A stretch of DNA of 45,371 bases from SZUA-442 sp963753185 (GTDB lineage: Bacteria; Actinomycetota; Acidimicrobiia; Spongiisociales; UBA5794): positions 1 through 45,371 of the forward strand of contig CAVWBO010000002.1 in NCBI GenBank assembly GCA_963753185.1. The letters are read 5' to 3'. Positions 26,984 to 34,848 of this stretch are shown here, piece by piece; positions within the stretch are counted from its first letter, which is position 1, and each line of letters opens with the position of its first letter. The notes under the pieces are model-generated. The model saw nothing but the letters and a program-made list of their open reading frames with translations, made no database searches and was not told the origin of the DNA. The position numbers and the translations under genes were made by a program.

Positions 26984-28669
26984 TCAGACCGCCAAATCGC
27001 GGTGGGTGAATCTCGAGGCGGCGAAGGCGGTGCCTGCCAGGGCAACGGCGGCGAGGGCGGCGTAGCCGAAGGTGATGCCCTTCGACAAGGGCACGACGTC
27101 ACCGAGGTACCAGTAGAACGGTGACAGGTATCGGAACGGTCCGAGGACGTCGACGATGGCACCGAGGCCGTTGAGGAAGTACATGCCGACCGCGATGGCA
27201 GCAGTCACGCCCACCGCCGCACCTGAGCCTCCTCTGACCGCCCACACCGCAACGGCGATGCCCCAGAAGCACAACCCGAGGAGGGCCAGGCCAAGGTTGG
27301 CGCCGACCATGTGATAGAGCGAGAAGCCGGTGTTCCACACTGCGTTCCCGATCGCTGCGACGGCGAACAAGAAGAGAGCGATCAGGCTCATGAGCGTCCA
27401 TGCTGCCGTCGACTTCGATTGGAACACTTCTCGACGCCGCTGCGGGTTCGACAACACCAGATCCATGATTCCCGTCGACTCTTCTTTGGCGATGAGCGAC
27501 GCCATGGCCGTGATGGCAAACACGATCATCACGATCGGGCCGACCGAGCCGTAGGTCCTGGACGAAACGAAACCCTCCGGCGTTGCCAGTGCGGTCGGGT
27601 CGGTGAGGCCGAACATCGCAAGGATCTCTTTAGGGAAGGAGTCGACGAGGCTTTGGAGCGCCTGCGCATCTCTTGCCAGGGACGGCCATGCCGCAAACGT
27701 CAGGAGCGACATCGTCGAGATGCCCGCCGCCCACAGCCACACGGTGACCCTTCGGTCCCACAGCGACTTCCCGTACACGGAACCGAGGAGAGCCGTAGCC
27801 CGTGGCCTGGTTCGTTTCACCGTCTCGGTGCGCCTCCTGACTGACGGCAGGAAACTGCGCTCGAACCCGATGTTGCGCCCCTTGAAGAGGATCACCGTGC
27901 CAGCCAGTGCAACGAGGGTCGCCACGACCAGCCACAGGTGGCCCGAGCTGAATCCGTTGATGAGGGGAAGGCCATGCAGGTACCAGGTGAATGGGCTCAC
28001 CTTCGCCGGAATCTCGAGCCACGTGAAGATCGACGCGAATGCGTTGACGAACCACGCCACGATCGCCAGTGTGGCTGCAACGCCCCCAGCAATTGTCGGT
28101 GACCCGGTGAAGGCCCCGATGACCATGGCAACCCCGGCAAACACGAGACCGAGCAGCCACAGGCCAGACGTGACCGCGATCACGCCCTCGATGGGCAGGT
28201 CAAGGCCCACGACGGGGTTTGCGACAACGAGGCAGGCCGCCATCGTTGCAACGATCACGAGAGCGAGCACGGCGAGCGACGCCGCCTTCTGAAGGACGAT
28301 GGAAGAGCGCGACACGGGAACGGACAGCAGCAGGTCCATGGTCTTGGCTCGCTCCTCGCGCGCTGTCACGGCGACACCCGCGGACACCGCGAAGCCGACG
28401 ATCACGATCGGGCCGATGAAGGAGAACAGCTGCGCCTGGAAGAACCCAGCGGCAGTGAGGAACGTGTCAGGGTCCATGCCGAACAGCGCGAGCAGCTCGG
28501 GTGGGAAATCGGTGAGGAACTGGCTCATCGCATCCGAGTCCCTGATGATCGGATACACAGCAATGATCCAGGCCATCATCATGACGATGCCGATCACCCA
28601 CCACATGGTGGCCCTGCGGCGGTCCCACAGGTCCTTCGTGAAGACGTTACGAAGCATCGTGGTTCGCAC
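26984..28669 (-). CDS. ABC-2 type transporter permease, two-fold duplicated
   Basis: This 561-residue integral membrane protein is built as an internal repeat. The first half begins NVFTKDLWDRRRATMWWVIGI and contains FPPELLALFGMDPDTFLTAAGF. The second half begins SVYGKSLWDRRVTVWLWAAGI and contains FPKEILAMFGLTDPTALATPEGF. Each half has about six membrane helices, so one polypeptide can replace the usual permease dimer. It works with the ATPase encoded immediately upstream, whose stop overlaps its start by 22 bases. ATG 28657 (MLRNVF) is an alternative start. Such exporters move antibiotics, lipids or other small molecules; no substrate is apparent. Confidence 0.85.
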   Translation of the reverse strand: MRTTMLRNVFTKDLWDRRRATMWWVIGIVMMMAWIIAVYPIIRDSDAMSQFLTDFPPELLALFGMDPDTFLTAAGFFQAQLFSFIGPIVIVGFAVSAGVAVTAREERAKTMDLLLSVPVSRSSIVLQKAASLAVLALVIVATMAACLVVANPVVGLDLPIEGVIAVTSGLWLLGLVFAGVAMVIGAFTGSPTIAGGVAATLAIVAWFVNAFASIFTWLEIPAKVSPFTWYLHGLPLINGFSSGHLWLVVATLVALAGTVILFKGRNIGFERSFLPSVRRRTETVKRTRPRATALLGSVYGKSLWDRRVTVWLWAAGISTMSLLTFAAWPSLARDAQALQSLVDSFPKEILAMFGLTDPTALATPEGFVSSRTYGSVGPIVMIVFAITAMASLIAKEESTGIMDLVLSNPQRRREVFQSKSTAAWTLMSLIALFLFAVAAIGNAVWNTGFSLYHMVGANLGLALLGLCFWGIAVAVWAVRGGSGAAVGVTAAIAVGMYFLNGLGAIVDVLGPFRYLSPFYWYLGDVVPLSKGITFGYAALAAVALAGTAFAASRFTHRDLAV

Positions 28670-29555
28670 CCGCGTAGTACGACAGGAAGACCTCTTCGAG
28701 CTCGCCTGCCCTCGTCGACACCGTGATCACATCGTGGTGAGCGGCCTCCTTGACGACCTCGTCCATCGATCCCTGGACAGTCAGCACCACGACCGAACCA
28801 TCGTTGCGGGATTCCGCTGTCACGACGTTGCCGAGGCGTGAGAACGGTTCGAGGTCGACAGGAGCGTCGAACTGGAGTGTCACGGATCGGTGGGCCTTCG
28901 CTTTGAACGACTCGAGCGTGTCGACCTCGACGAGCTTCGACGACCGCACGATCCCGACCCTGTCTGCCACCCGGTCCACTTCCGAAAGGATGTGGGACGA
29001 CAGGAACACGGTACGACCCTCTCGGCGAACCTCGGCGACCAGGGTCTGGAACTCCTGCTGGAGGAGCGGGTCGAGGCCTGCTGTGGGTTCGTCGAGGATC
29101 AACAGCTCGGGTTCGTGCATGAAGGCATTCACGAGCCCGACCTTCTGTCGGTTGCCCGTCGAGTACTCCTTGATCTTCCGGTCGAGGTCGAGGTCGAAGC
29201 GGACGGCGAGTTCAACCATCTGTGCCCCGGAATCCACCTTGCGGAGGTTGGCGAAGTAGATCAGGAGCTCCCGAGCGGTCATCGCGTCATACATGGCGAG
29301 GTCGCCCGGCAGGTATCCGGTGCGGCGTCTGATCTCGAGGCTGTCCTTGATGATGTCGAGACCGAGCACCGTGCCAGAGCCGCTCGTGGGGAACAAGAAG
29401 TTGAGGAGCGTGCGGATCGTCGTCGACTTCCCGGCCCCGTTGGGCCCCAGGAACCCGAAGACCTCGCCCTGACGGACCTCGAGGTCGAGATCGGTGATCC
29501 CAGGGTTCGACCCGTAGTACTTGGTCAACGCTGTCGTTTCGATCACCGTTGTCAT
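28647..29555 (-). CDS. ABC transporter ATP-binding protein
   Basis: This is an intact 302-residue ABC-2 ATPase. It has Walker A GPNGAGKST, a Q-loop in RTGYLPGDLAMYD, signature YSTGNRQKVGLVNAF, Walker B LLILDEPTAGLD and the switch His in FLSSHILSEVDRV. A DrrA-like C-terminal extension follows. ATG 29555 (MTTVIETTALTKYYG) is preceded by GAGGGAG, which fixes the start over a longer ORF that would run into the divergent gene. It is translationally coupled to the permease gene. The divergent CDF gene begins about 100 bases away, and their promoters share that gap. Confidence 0.92.
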   Translation of the reverse strand: MTTVIETTALTKYYGSNPGITDLDLEVRQGEVFGFLGPNGAGKSTTIRTLLNFLFPTSGSGTVLGLDIIKDSLEIRRRTGYLPGDLAMYDAMTARELLIYFANLRKVDSGAQMVELAVRFDLDLDRKIKEYSTGNRQKVGLVNAFMHEPELLILDEPTAGLDPLLQQEFQTLVAEVRREGRTVFLSSHILSEVDRVADRVGIVRSSKLVEVDTLESFKAKAHRSVTLQFDAPVDLEPFSRLGNVVTAESRNDGSVVVLTVQGSMDEVVKEAAHHDVITVSTRAGELEEVFLSYYAGANHDAS

Positions 29556-29658
29556 GATGCTCCCTCGTCCCTCAGGGTCAGTGTACGAGGAACCCAATTG
29601 CCCGAAGGTTTGTGGCGTGGACATCGCTGGACCGGCTCGAACCCATAGAATCGCCGCC

Positions 29659-30558
29659 GTGGCCACTGAATCGAAACGCCTGATCATCCTTGCTCTGCTC
29701 GCGAACACGGGCATCGCGGTCACCAAGTTCGTGGCAGCCTTCATTTCCGGTAGCGCGGCGATGCTCGCCGAGGCCTTCCACTCGGTTGCCGACACCGGGA
29801 ACCAGCTGTTCCTCCTCCGGGGCCATGCGGTCTCGCGCTATGCCGCCAACGTCACCCACCCCTTCGGGCGCGGGAAGGCGATGTACTTCTGGTCGTTCAT
29901 GGTCGCTGTCGTGTTGTTCGTCGGTGGTGCCGTGCTGTCGATCTTCAACGGCTGGCAGAGGATCACCCACCCCGTCCACGAGAGCGAAGGCCTCATCTTC
30001 TCCCTCGTGGTGCTCGCCATCTCAGCGGCGTTCGAGATCGGCGTCGCCCTCGTGCCAGCCATCAAACAGTTCAACGAGATGCGGGGATCCCGAGGTGCAT
30101 GGCGGATGATCCGCGAGACCAAGGACTCTGCGCTGATCATCGTCATCTTCGAGGACAGCGCCGCCGCCGTCGGTCTTACGATCGCCGCGACAGGTCTGCT
30201 CCTGTCCCACTACACCCAGGACACCTTCTGGGACGGGTTCGCCTCGATCCTCATCGGATGCCTCCTCGGTGTCGTCGCCTTGGTGATCGCCCGCGAGATG
30301 CACTCGCTCCTGGTTGGTGAGTCGGCGTCCCGCAAGGACCGGACATCGATACGGGTGGCCATCCTCAGCGTGGATGCCGTCCATCACATCGAACGACTCC
30401 TCACCATGCAGATGTCCCTCCAAGAAATCCTCGTTACCGCCGACGTCGTGTTCGACCCGGGAGTCGATGAGGTGACGGCGATTGAAGAGGTCGAGCGGAA
30501 CATCGTGAGGGTGTGTCCGGAAGCGACCCGCATCTTCATCGAGCCGGTGCGCCGATGA
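29659..30558 (+). CDS. cation diffusion facilitator family transporter
   Basis: This is a 299-residue CDF metal/proton antiporter exporting divalent cations such as zinc or iron. LAEAFHSVADTGNQLFLL has the conserved HSxxD site in helix 2, and HPFGRGKAMYFWSFMVAVVLF has the family FGxGKxxY signature. IIVIFEDSAAAVGLTIA supplies the second-site Asp in helix 5. A cytoplasmic C-terminal domain (LTMQMSLQEILVTADVVFDPG) follows. GTG 29659 (VATESKRLII) is chosen because it precedes the first helix. The stop overlaps the start of homoserine kinase as ATGA, an odd functional pairing. Confidence 0.88.
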   Translation: MATESKRLIILALLANTGIAVTKFVAAFISGSAAMLAEAFHSVADTGNQLFLLRGHAVSRYAANVTHPFGRGKAMYFWSFMVAVVLFVGGAVLSIFNGWQRITHPVHESEGLIFSLVVLAISAAFEIGVALVPAIKQFNEMRGSRGAWRMIRETKDSALIIVIFEDSAAAVGLTIAATGLLLSHYTQDTFWDGFASILIGCLLGVVALVIAREMHSLLVGESASRKDRTSIRVAILSVDAVHHIERLLTMQMSLQEILVTADVVFDPGVDEVTAIEEVERNIVRVCPEATRIFIEPVRR

Positions 30559-31397
30559 TCGGATCTGCGTCTGCCCCCGCATCGTCAGGCAATATCGGCC
30601 CAGGGTTCGACGTGCTCGCCCTCGCACTCGGTCTCCGCTGCACCGCAACCGCAGAGCTCGCCGAGTCGATGACGATCAGCGAGAACGGCTCGACACGTCG
30701 CCTCGACGAGGACGACATGATCTCGAAGGCTGTGCGGATGGCCGTCCACCGGCCCATGCACATCACGATCGACAACCAGATACCACGAGCCCGCGGCCTC
30801 GGTTCATCGTCCGCGGTCACCGCCGCCGCGGCTGGTGCTGCGATGAAGGCGGTCGGTGGCGGGGGTGGGAAGGCCGAAATATTCTCGATCGTCGACCGCC
30901 TCGAGGGCCACGCCGACAATGCTGCAGCAGCCGTGTTCGGGGGCCTCGTCGTCGCCACCTCGTCCGGCGTCCAGCGTCTCGACATCCACGAGTCCCTGCT
31001 GCCCGTGGTCGCCATTCCCGACGCTCAGCTGCACACGGCTGAAGCGAGGGCCGCCCTCCCGCCTGAGGTTGCTCGCCCCACCGTGGTGCGGTCCCTCGCC
31101 AGGCTCGCCTTCCTCATGGAGGGTCTCCGCTCCGCGAACGGCGAGGCCCTGATGAACGCCGCAGGCGACGAGCTTCATGAGGAGCCGAGGGCTGCCCTCT
31201 CGCCGATCACAGGGGACCTCATGGAAGCCGCACGGAAGGCAGGTGCCGTCCATGTCTGCTGGTCGGGCGCAGGCCCCACCGCCCTTGCCCTCACCACGTC
31301 AGCCACGATCGGCCGTGTCATCGGCGCCTTGTCCGCGGCCCTGGGCCCCCACGGCCAGGTCCTCTCCCTCCCCATCGACACCGACGGCCTCAAGTAG
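30555..31397 (+). CDS. thrB: homoserine kinase
   Basis: This is a 280-residue GHMP-family kinase that phosphorylates homoserine to O-phosphohomoserine in threonine synthesis. The N-terminal SAPASSGNIGPGFDVLALAL has the family PAtsaNlGpGFDxlg motif. PRARGLGSSSAVTAAAAGA is the ATP-binding GLGSSAA loop. HADNAAAAVFGGLV and CWSGAGPTALAL are motifs 2 and 3. ATG 30555 overlaps the CDF stop by four bases. No thrC or hom gene is present in the window, so the gene is detached from its usual operon. Confidence 0.9.
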   Translation: MIGSASAPASSGNIGPGFDVLALALGLRCTATAELAESMTISENGSTRRLDEDDMISKAVRMAVHRPMHITIDNQIPRARGLGSSSAVTAAAAGAAMKAVGGGGGKAEIFSIVDRLEGHADNAAAAVFGGLVVATSSGVQRLDIHESLLPVVAIPDAQLHTAEARAALPPEVARPTVVRSLARLAFLMEGLRSANGEALMNAAGDELHEEPRAALSPITGDLMEAARKAGAVHVCWSGAGPTALALTTSATIGRVIGALSAALGPHGQVLSLPIDTDGLK

Positions 31398-31422
31398 CGG
31401 CGTTGCCGTTTCAGGCAGGAAA

Positions 31423-31802
31423 GGCGTGCGCTTCGCTCACTCCTTCTTCTTCTCCCCTTTGGGGGAGATGCCCGAAGGGCAGAGGGGGGAGCCGTTGGCT
31501 AGTGATGTCTCTGGGAGGTGCGGCCCTCTCTGCGTCGCTTCGCTCCGCGTCTCTCCCGCGGGGAGAGACCAGGCGGTGTTCGCTGCGCTCACTCCTGCTT
31601 CTTCTCCCCTTTGGGGGAGATGCCCGAAGGGCAGAGGGGGGAGCCGTTGGCTAGTGATGTCTCTGGGAGGTGCGGCCCTCTCTGCGTCGCTTCGCTCCGC
31701 GTCTCTCCCGCGGGGAGAGACCAGGCGGTGTTCGCTGCGCTCACTCCTGCTTCTTCTCCCCTTTGGGGGAGATGCCCGAAGGGCAGAGGGGGGAGTAGGT
31801 GG
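31423..31802 (+). repeat. type I repeat array 6 (two and a half units, near-identical)
   Basis: Half A begins at about 31450, 31608 and 31757. Units 1 and 2 share even the spacer (AGCCGTTGGCTAGTGATGTC and GAGACCAGGCGGTGTTCGC), so the duplication is recent. All copies read GCCCGAAGGGC, unlike arrays left of 25 kb. The array ends nine bases before the DUF559 stop. Confidence 0.92.
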
Positions 31803-31810
31803 CTACGGAC

Positions 31811-32191
31811 CTAGGACTCGAGATTCAACGGATCTCGAACGTTTCCACGGTCGCAGATCGCGAACCAGATGGTGTCGAGAACCTCGTCGAGCGTCGTGAT
31901 CACCTGGTGGTCCCAGAATCTCAGGACGAACCATCCGTTGATGGCGAACCACCGATCTCGTTCACGGTCACGCTTCATGTCTGTGTGGGAGTCACCGTCG
32001 ACCTCGATGATGAGGCGGTGCTGATAGCAAACGAAGTCGGGGATCCATGGCCCGATGGGTTGCTGGCGTCGGAACTTTGCTCCGAATCTACGTCCGCGAA
32101 GTTCCTGCCACAGGATGTGTTCCCCGACCGTCATGTCGGATCGCATCCGTTTGGCTCTGCCGCGGAGATGTTCTCGATCGTGCATGACCAA
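31811..32191 (-). CDS. DUF559 endonuclease-like protein
   Basis: This 126-residue protein belongs to the DUF559 family, small proteins with a Vsr/PD-(D/E)xK-like nuclease core. It reads RMRSDMTVGEHILWQELRGR, RFGAKFRRQQPIGPWIPDF, then VCYQHRLIIEVDGDSHTDMK. The Asp in IPDFVC and the Glu/Asp in IIEVDGDSH are the likely metal ligands. WFVLRFWDHQVITTLDEVLDTI closes the domain. The gene sits precisely between two type I repeat arrays, nine bases from one and 25 from the other. The substrate is unknown; a link to repeat mobility is only a hypothesis. Confidence 0.85.
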   Translation of the reverse strand: MVMHDREHLRGRAKRMRSDMTVGEHILWQELRGRRFGAKFRRQQPIGPWIPDFVCYQHRLIIEVDGDSHTDMKRDRERDRWFAINGWFVLRFWDHQVITTLDEVLDTIWFAICDRGNVRDPLNLES

Positions 32192-32215
32192 GACGTATCA
32201 GCTCACACCGCCGAT

Positions 32216-32455
32216 TTCCAGAGAGACAAAGCGGTGTTCGCTTCGCTCACTCCTTCTTCTTCTCCCCTTTGGGGGAGATGCCCGAAGGGCAGAGGGGGGA
32301 GTCGTTGGCTACGGACCTTGAGGTCTTCGGGTGAGGTGCGGCCCTCTCTGCGTCGCTTCGCTCCGCGTCTCTCCCGCGGGGAGAGACAAGGCGGTTTCGC
32401 CCGCGTCTCCTGCGGGGAGAGACCAAGAAGCTGGGTGCGCCGGAGGCGCACTCCT
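32216..32455 (+). repeat. type I repeat array 7 with partial type II end
   Basis: The array starts with a B-end (GAGAGACAAAGCGGTGTTCGC), then a full unit with half A at 32262, then a second worn B fragment (GCGTCTCCTGCGGGGAGAGAC). It closes with GGTGCGCCGGAGGCGCACTC of type II, three bases before the phosphatase stop. Confidence 0.88.
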
Positions 32456-32457
32456 TC

Positions 32458-32877
32458 CTAGAGGTCGAGGGCTTTGAGGGCGGATTCGATTTGGGTGGAT
32501 GCAGCTTCGTAGGTGGCGCGGTCGTGGCCGTAGGGGTCCGGGATGGCTCGGGGGTGGTCGAGAAGGCGGATGGAGCCGGCTGGGAGGTCAGGGAAGGCCC
32601 TGGAGGCTGCGATGACATGCTCTTGCTCCATGCCGAACACGAGGTCCGGTGCAGGCACGTCCTCGAGGGCACGTGCGCCATGGCTGCTCACATCGAAGCC
32701 ACGGGTCTCGGCGACCTCCCGCATCGTGGTCGTGCACGGCTTCCCGGTGATCGCGATGGTGCCGGCACTCGAGAACGTGTACCGGTCGCCGTCGAAGGTC
32801 GCACGGGCGACAGCCTCGGCATACGGCGATCTACAGAGGTTCCCGGAACAGACGAAGAGAATATTGATGTCCGTCAC
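32458..32877 (-). CDS. low-molecular-weight protein tyrosine phosphatase
   Basis: This 139-residue LMW-PTP has its active-site P-loop at the N-terminus: ILFVCSGNLCRSPYAEA, with the CX5R signature. The general-acid Asp is probably in IPDPYGHD near residues 114-118. Members remove phosphate from tyrosines or act as arsenate reductases; some partner the polysaccharide tyrosine kinases. The start is a GTG at 32877 that overlaps the Dps stop as GTGA. It is the last gene of the puuD-like, dps, phosphatase operon. Confidence 0.88.
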   Translation of the reverse strand: MTDINILFVCSGNLCRSPYAEAVARATFDGDRYTFSSAGTIAITGKPCTTTMREVAETRGFDVSSHGARALEDVPAPDLVFGMEQEHVIAASRAFPDLPAGSIRLLDHPRAIPDPYGHDRATYEAASTQIESALKALDL

Positions 32878-33337
32878 CCTTCCAGGAGGCTGCGAAGCAT
32901 CCAGGCCGTCTTCTCGTGAATCTCGAGGCGTCGCGTGGCCAGGTCCACCGTCACGGAGTCCTTGGCTTCGTCTGCGACCTCGAGGGTCCTGCGTGCGGCG
33001 CGGGCAACGGCCTCATGTCCGTCGACGAGGTTGGCGACCATCTTCAGGGCGCCGGGCACTCCGTCGTCCTCGGCCAGTGAGGAAAGTTCGCTGTACCGGC
33101 GAACGACGCCGGCGCGTACGACCCGAGTGATCGGATCCGCTCGGCGATCTCGTCAACGGCGAGGGCGAGTTCGAGGTACTCCTCCTCGAACATCAGGTGC
33201 AGGGTGCGAAACATGGGTCCCGTCACGTTCCAGTGATACCCATGCGTCTTCAGGTAGAGGGCGTACGAATCGGCGAGCAGGGTCGAAAGCGACCCGGCGA
33301 TCGCTGTGCGATCATCTTCGAGGATTCCGATGTCCAT
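32874..33337 (-). CDS. Dps-family ferritin-like protein (one frameshift)
   Basis: This is a DNA-binding protein from starved cells / mini-ferritin that stores iron and removes peroxide. The first frame gives STLLADSYALYLKTHGYHWNVTGPMF, with the ferroxidase His of the HWNVxG motif, then FEEEYLELALAVDEIAERIRSLG, with its Asp/Glu ligands. A slip near 33070 moves the remaining part to a frame reading LKMVANLVDGHEAVARAAR and ending DLATRRLEIHEKTAWMLRSLLEG. Joined, it is about 154 residues, the normal size. It starts 23 bases after the puuD-like gene and overlaps the phosphatase start. Confidence 0.88.
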
Positions 33338-33360
33338 GTGTGGACCTCCTTGTGTTGCGT

Positions 33361-34101
33361 CTATGAGTCTGCGCGGTACTTGGCGGCCGACTCGACAAAA
33401 GCTTCGAATAGGTCGTGGGATTCGCCGTGATCAGCCATCCCAAGGAATTCTGGGTGCCATTGCACGGCGATGAGCGGCCAGGAACCGTCTTCGTGCTCGA
33501 TCCCTTCGATCGTGCCGTCAGGTGCCGTGGCGACGATCCTGAGACCGGCTCCGAGGTCCTCCACGGCCTGGTGGTGGATCGAGTTGATGCGATGGAGGCC
33601 CTCACCGATGATGGAAGCGATCCTGCATCCGGGCTCGACAAGCGCCTCGGAATGCGGCTGGTAGGCGCCTTCTCCGACAACGTCATGACCATGCGCCCCA
33701 CGGTGCGAAGGAAGGTCCTGGACGAGCGTTCCACCGAACGCCACGTTGATGATCTGAAGCCCCCGACAGATCGCCATGGTCGGCATCCGCCTGGCCACGA
33801 CACGCCGTGCGAGCTCGAGCTCGAAGGCGTCGCGTTCCTCATCGACGCCGTTCACAGCCTCGTGGGGATGCTCGCCATACACCTGGGGGTCGATGTCCCC
33901 GCCACCCGTCAGCATCAGCCCGTCGATATGGTCGAGGACATGGTCGATCGCGTCGGCCGCGACCGGTACCAGCATGACCGGAATCCCACCAGAACGCTTC
34001 ACCGAATCGGTGTAGGTGTGGTCGGCCCGGTACGAACGGATGTGCGAACCTCCGGAGAGGACCGTGAACGGGCGACCGGCGATACCGATGATTGGGCGCA
34101 T
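33361..34101 (-). CDS. gamma-glutamyl-gamma-aminobutyrate hydrolase family protein (class I amidotransferase)
   Basis: This 246-residue protein is of the PuuD / peptidase C26 type. MLTGGGDIDPQVYGE is the family's substrate loop. PTMAICRGLQIINVAFGG has the nucleophile elbow with Cys. IAVQWHPEFLG holds the catalytic His and Glu. Such enzymes hydrolyse gamma-glutamyl amides, for instance in putrescine breakdown, but none of the other putrescine genes is present. It leads an operon with dps and the phosphatase. Confidence 0.88.
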   Translation of the reverse strand: MRPIIGIAGRPFTVLSGGSHIRSYRADHTYTDSVKRSGGIPVMLVPVAADAIDHVLDHIDGLMLTGGGDIDPQVYGEHPHEAVNGVDEERDAFELELARRVVARRMPTMAICRGLQIINVAFGGTLVQDLPSHRGAHGHDVVGEGAYQPHSEALVEPGCRIASIIGEGLHRINSIHHQAVEDLGAGLRIVATAPDGTIEGIEHEDGSWPLIAVQWHPEFLGMADHGESHDLFEAFVESAAKYRADS

Positions 34102-34236
34102 GTCCCAATTGTAGGAACTCCACCGCCGACACGTCGACGAACGTCAGCGTCACATTTCCTCTATCCTTGCGCGGTCAGTGCGGCCCACGTGGATTCCGCA
34201 CGGAGCATCCACACGCAACACAGAGGTTCACACTGC

Positions 34237-34329
34237 ATGGGTTCGCTGATCAAGAAGCGCCGCAAGAAGATGAGCAAGCACAAATACCGCAAGCGCATCA
34301 AGGCCAATCGCCATAAGCGCAAGAAGTAG
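34237..34329 (+). CDS. bS22-type / AURKAIP1-COX24 domain small ribosomal protein
   Basis: This 30-residue, extremely basic protein begins MGSLIKKRRKKMSKHKYRKR. It closely matches the actinobacterial bS22-type proteins (MGSVIKKRRKRM...), which bind the small ribosomal subunit. It is too short for most gene callers. A perfect hairpin terminator follows 15 bases after the stop, so it is a monocistronic gene. Confidence 0.9.
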   Translation: MGSLIKKRRKKMSKHKYRKRIKANRHKRKK

Positions 34330-34343
34330 CGCACAGCTCAACC

Positions 34344-34369
34344 GAGTGCCTCCCTCCGGGGAGGCACTC
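34344..34369 (+). terminator. terminator of bS22
   Basis: An 11-bp stem GAGTGCCTCCC / GGGAGGCACTC with loop TCCG is followed by CTCGTTT. Confidence 0.85.
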
Positions 34370-34389
34370 CTCGTTTCAGGTCGAGTGCC

Positions 34390-34700
34390 ACCTTCTTCTT
34401 CGTCTCCCCTTTGGGGGAGATGCCCGAAGGGCAGAGGGGGGAGCTGTTGGCTTTGGACGTCTTCGGTACGTGCGGCCCTCTCTGCGTCGCTTCGCTCCGC
34501 GTCTCTCCCGCGGGGAGAGACAGCATGGTGTTCGCTTCGCTCGCGCCTTTCTTCTTCTCCCCTTGGGGGAGATGCCCGAGGGCAGAGGGGGGAGCTGTTG
34601 GCTTTGGACGTCTTCGGTACGTGCGGCCCTCTCTGCGTCGCTTCGCTCCGCGTCTCTCCCGCGGGGAGAGACAGCATGGTGTTCGCTTCGCTCACGCCGC
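34390..34700 (+). repeat. type I repeat array 8 (two units)
   Basis: Half A lies at about 34403 and 34554, 150 bases apart. Spacers and B halves are nearly identical (GACGTCTTCGGTACGTGCGG in both), with one base missing from the second CCCCTTTGGGGG. All copies carry the GAAGGGC or GAGGGC variant. Confidence 0.9.
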
Positions 34701-34848
34701 GCTCAGCGGGAAACCCTTGGGGTAGTTGTGTTTCCGCCGCTGACTAGTCCGCGGCTGCGCGGCCAGATGACGCTACCGAAACCTCAAGGCGGCAACGGCG
34801 GATGCCGACATTCATGGGATACCAATCGTTTCATCGGAGGAACATCAC

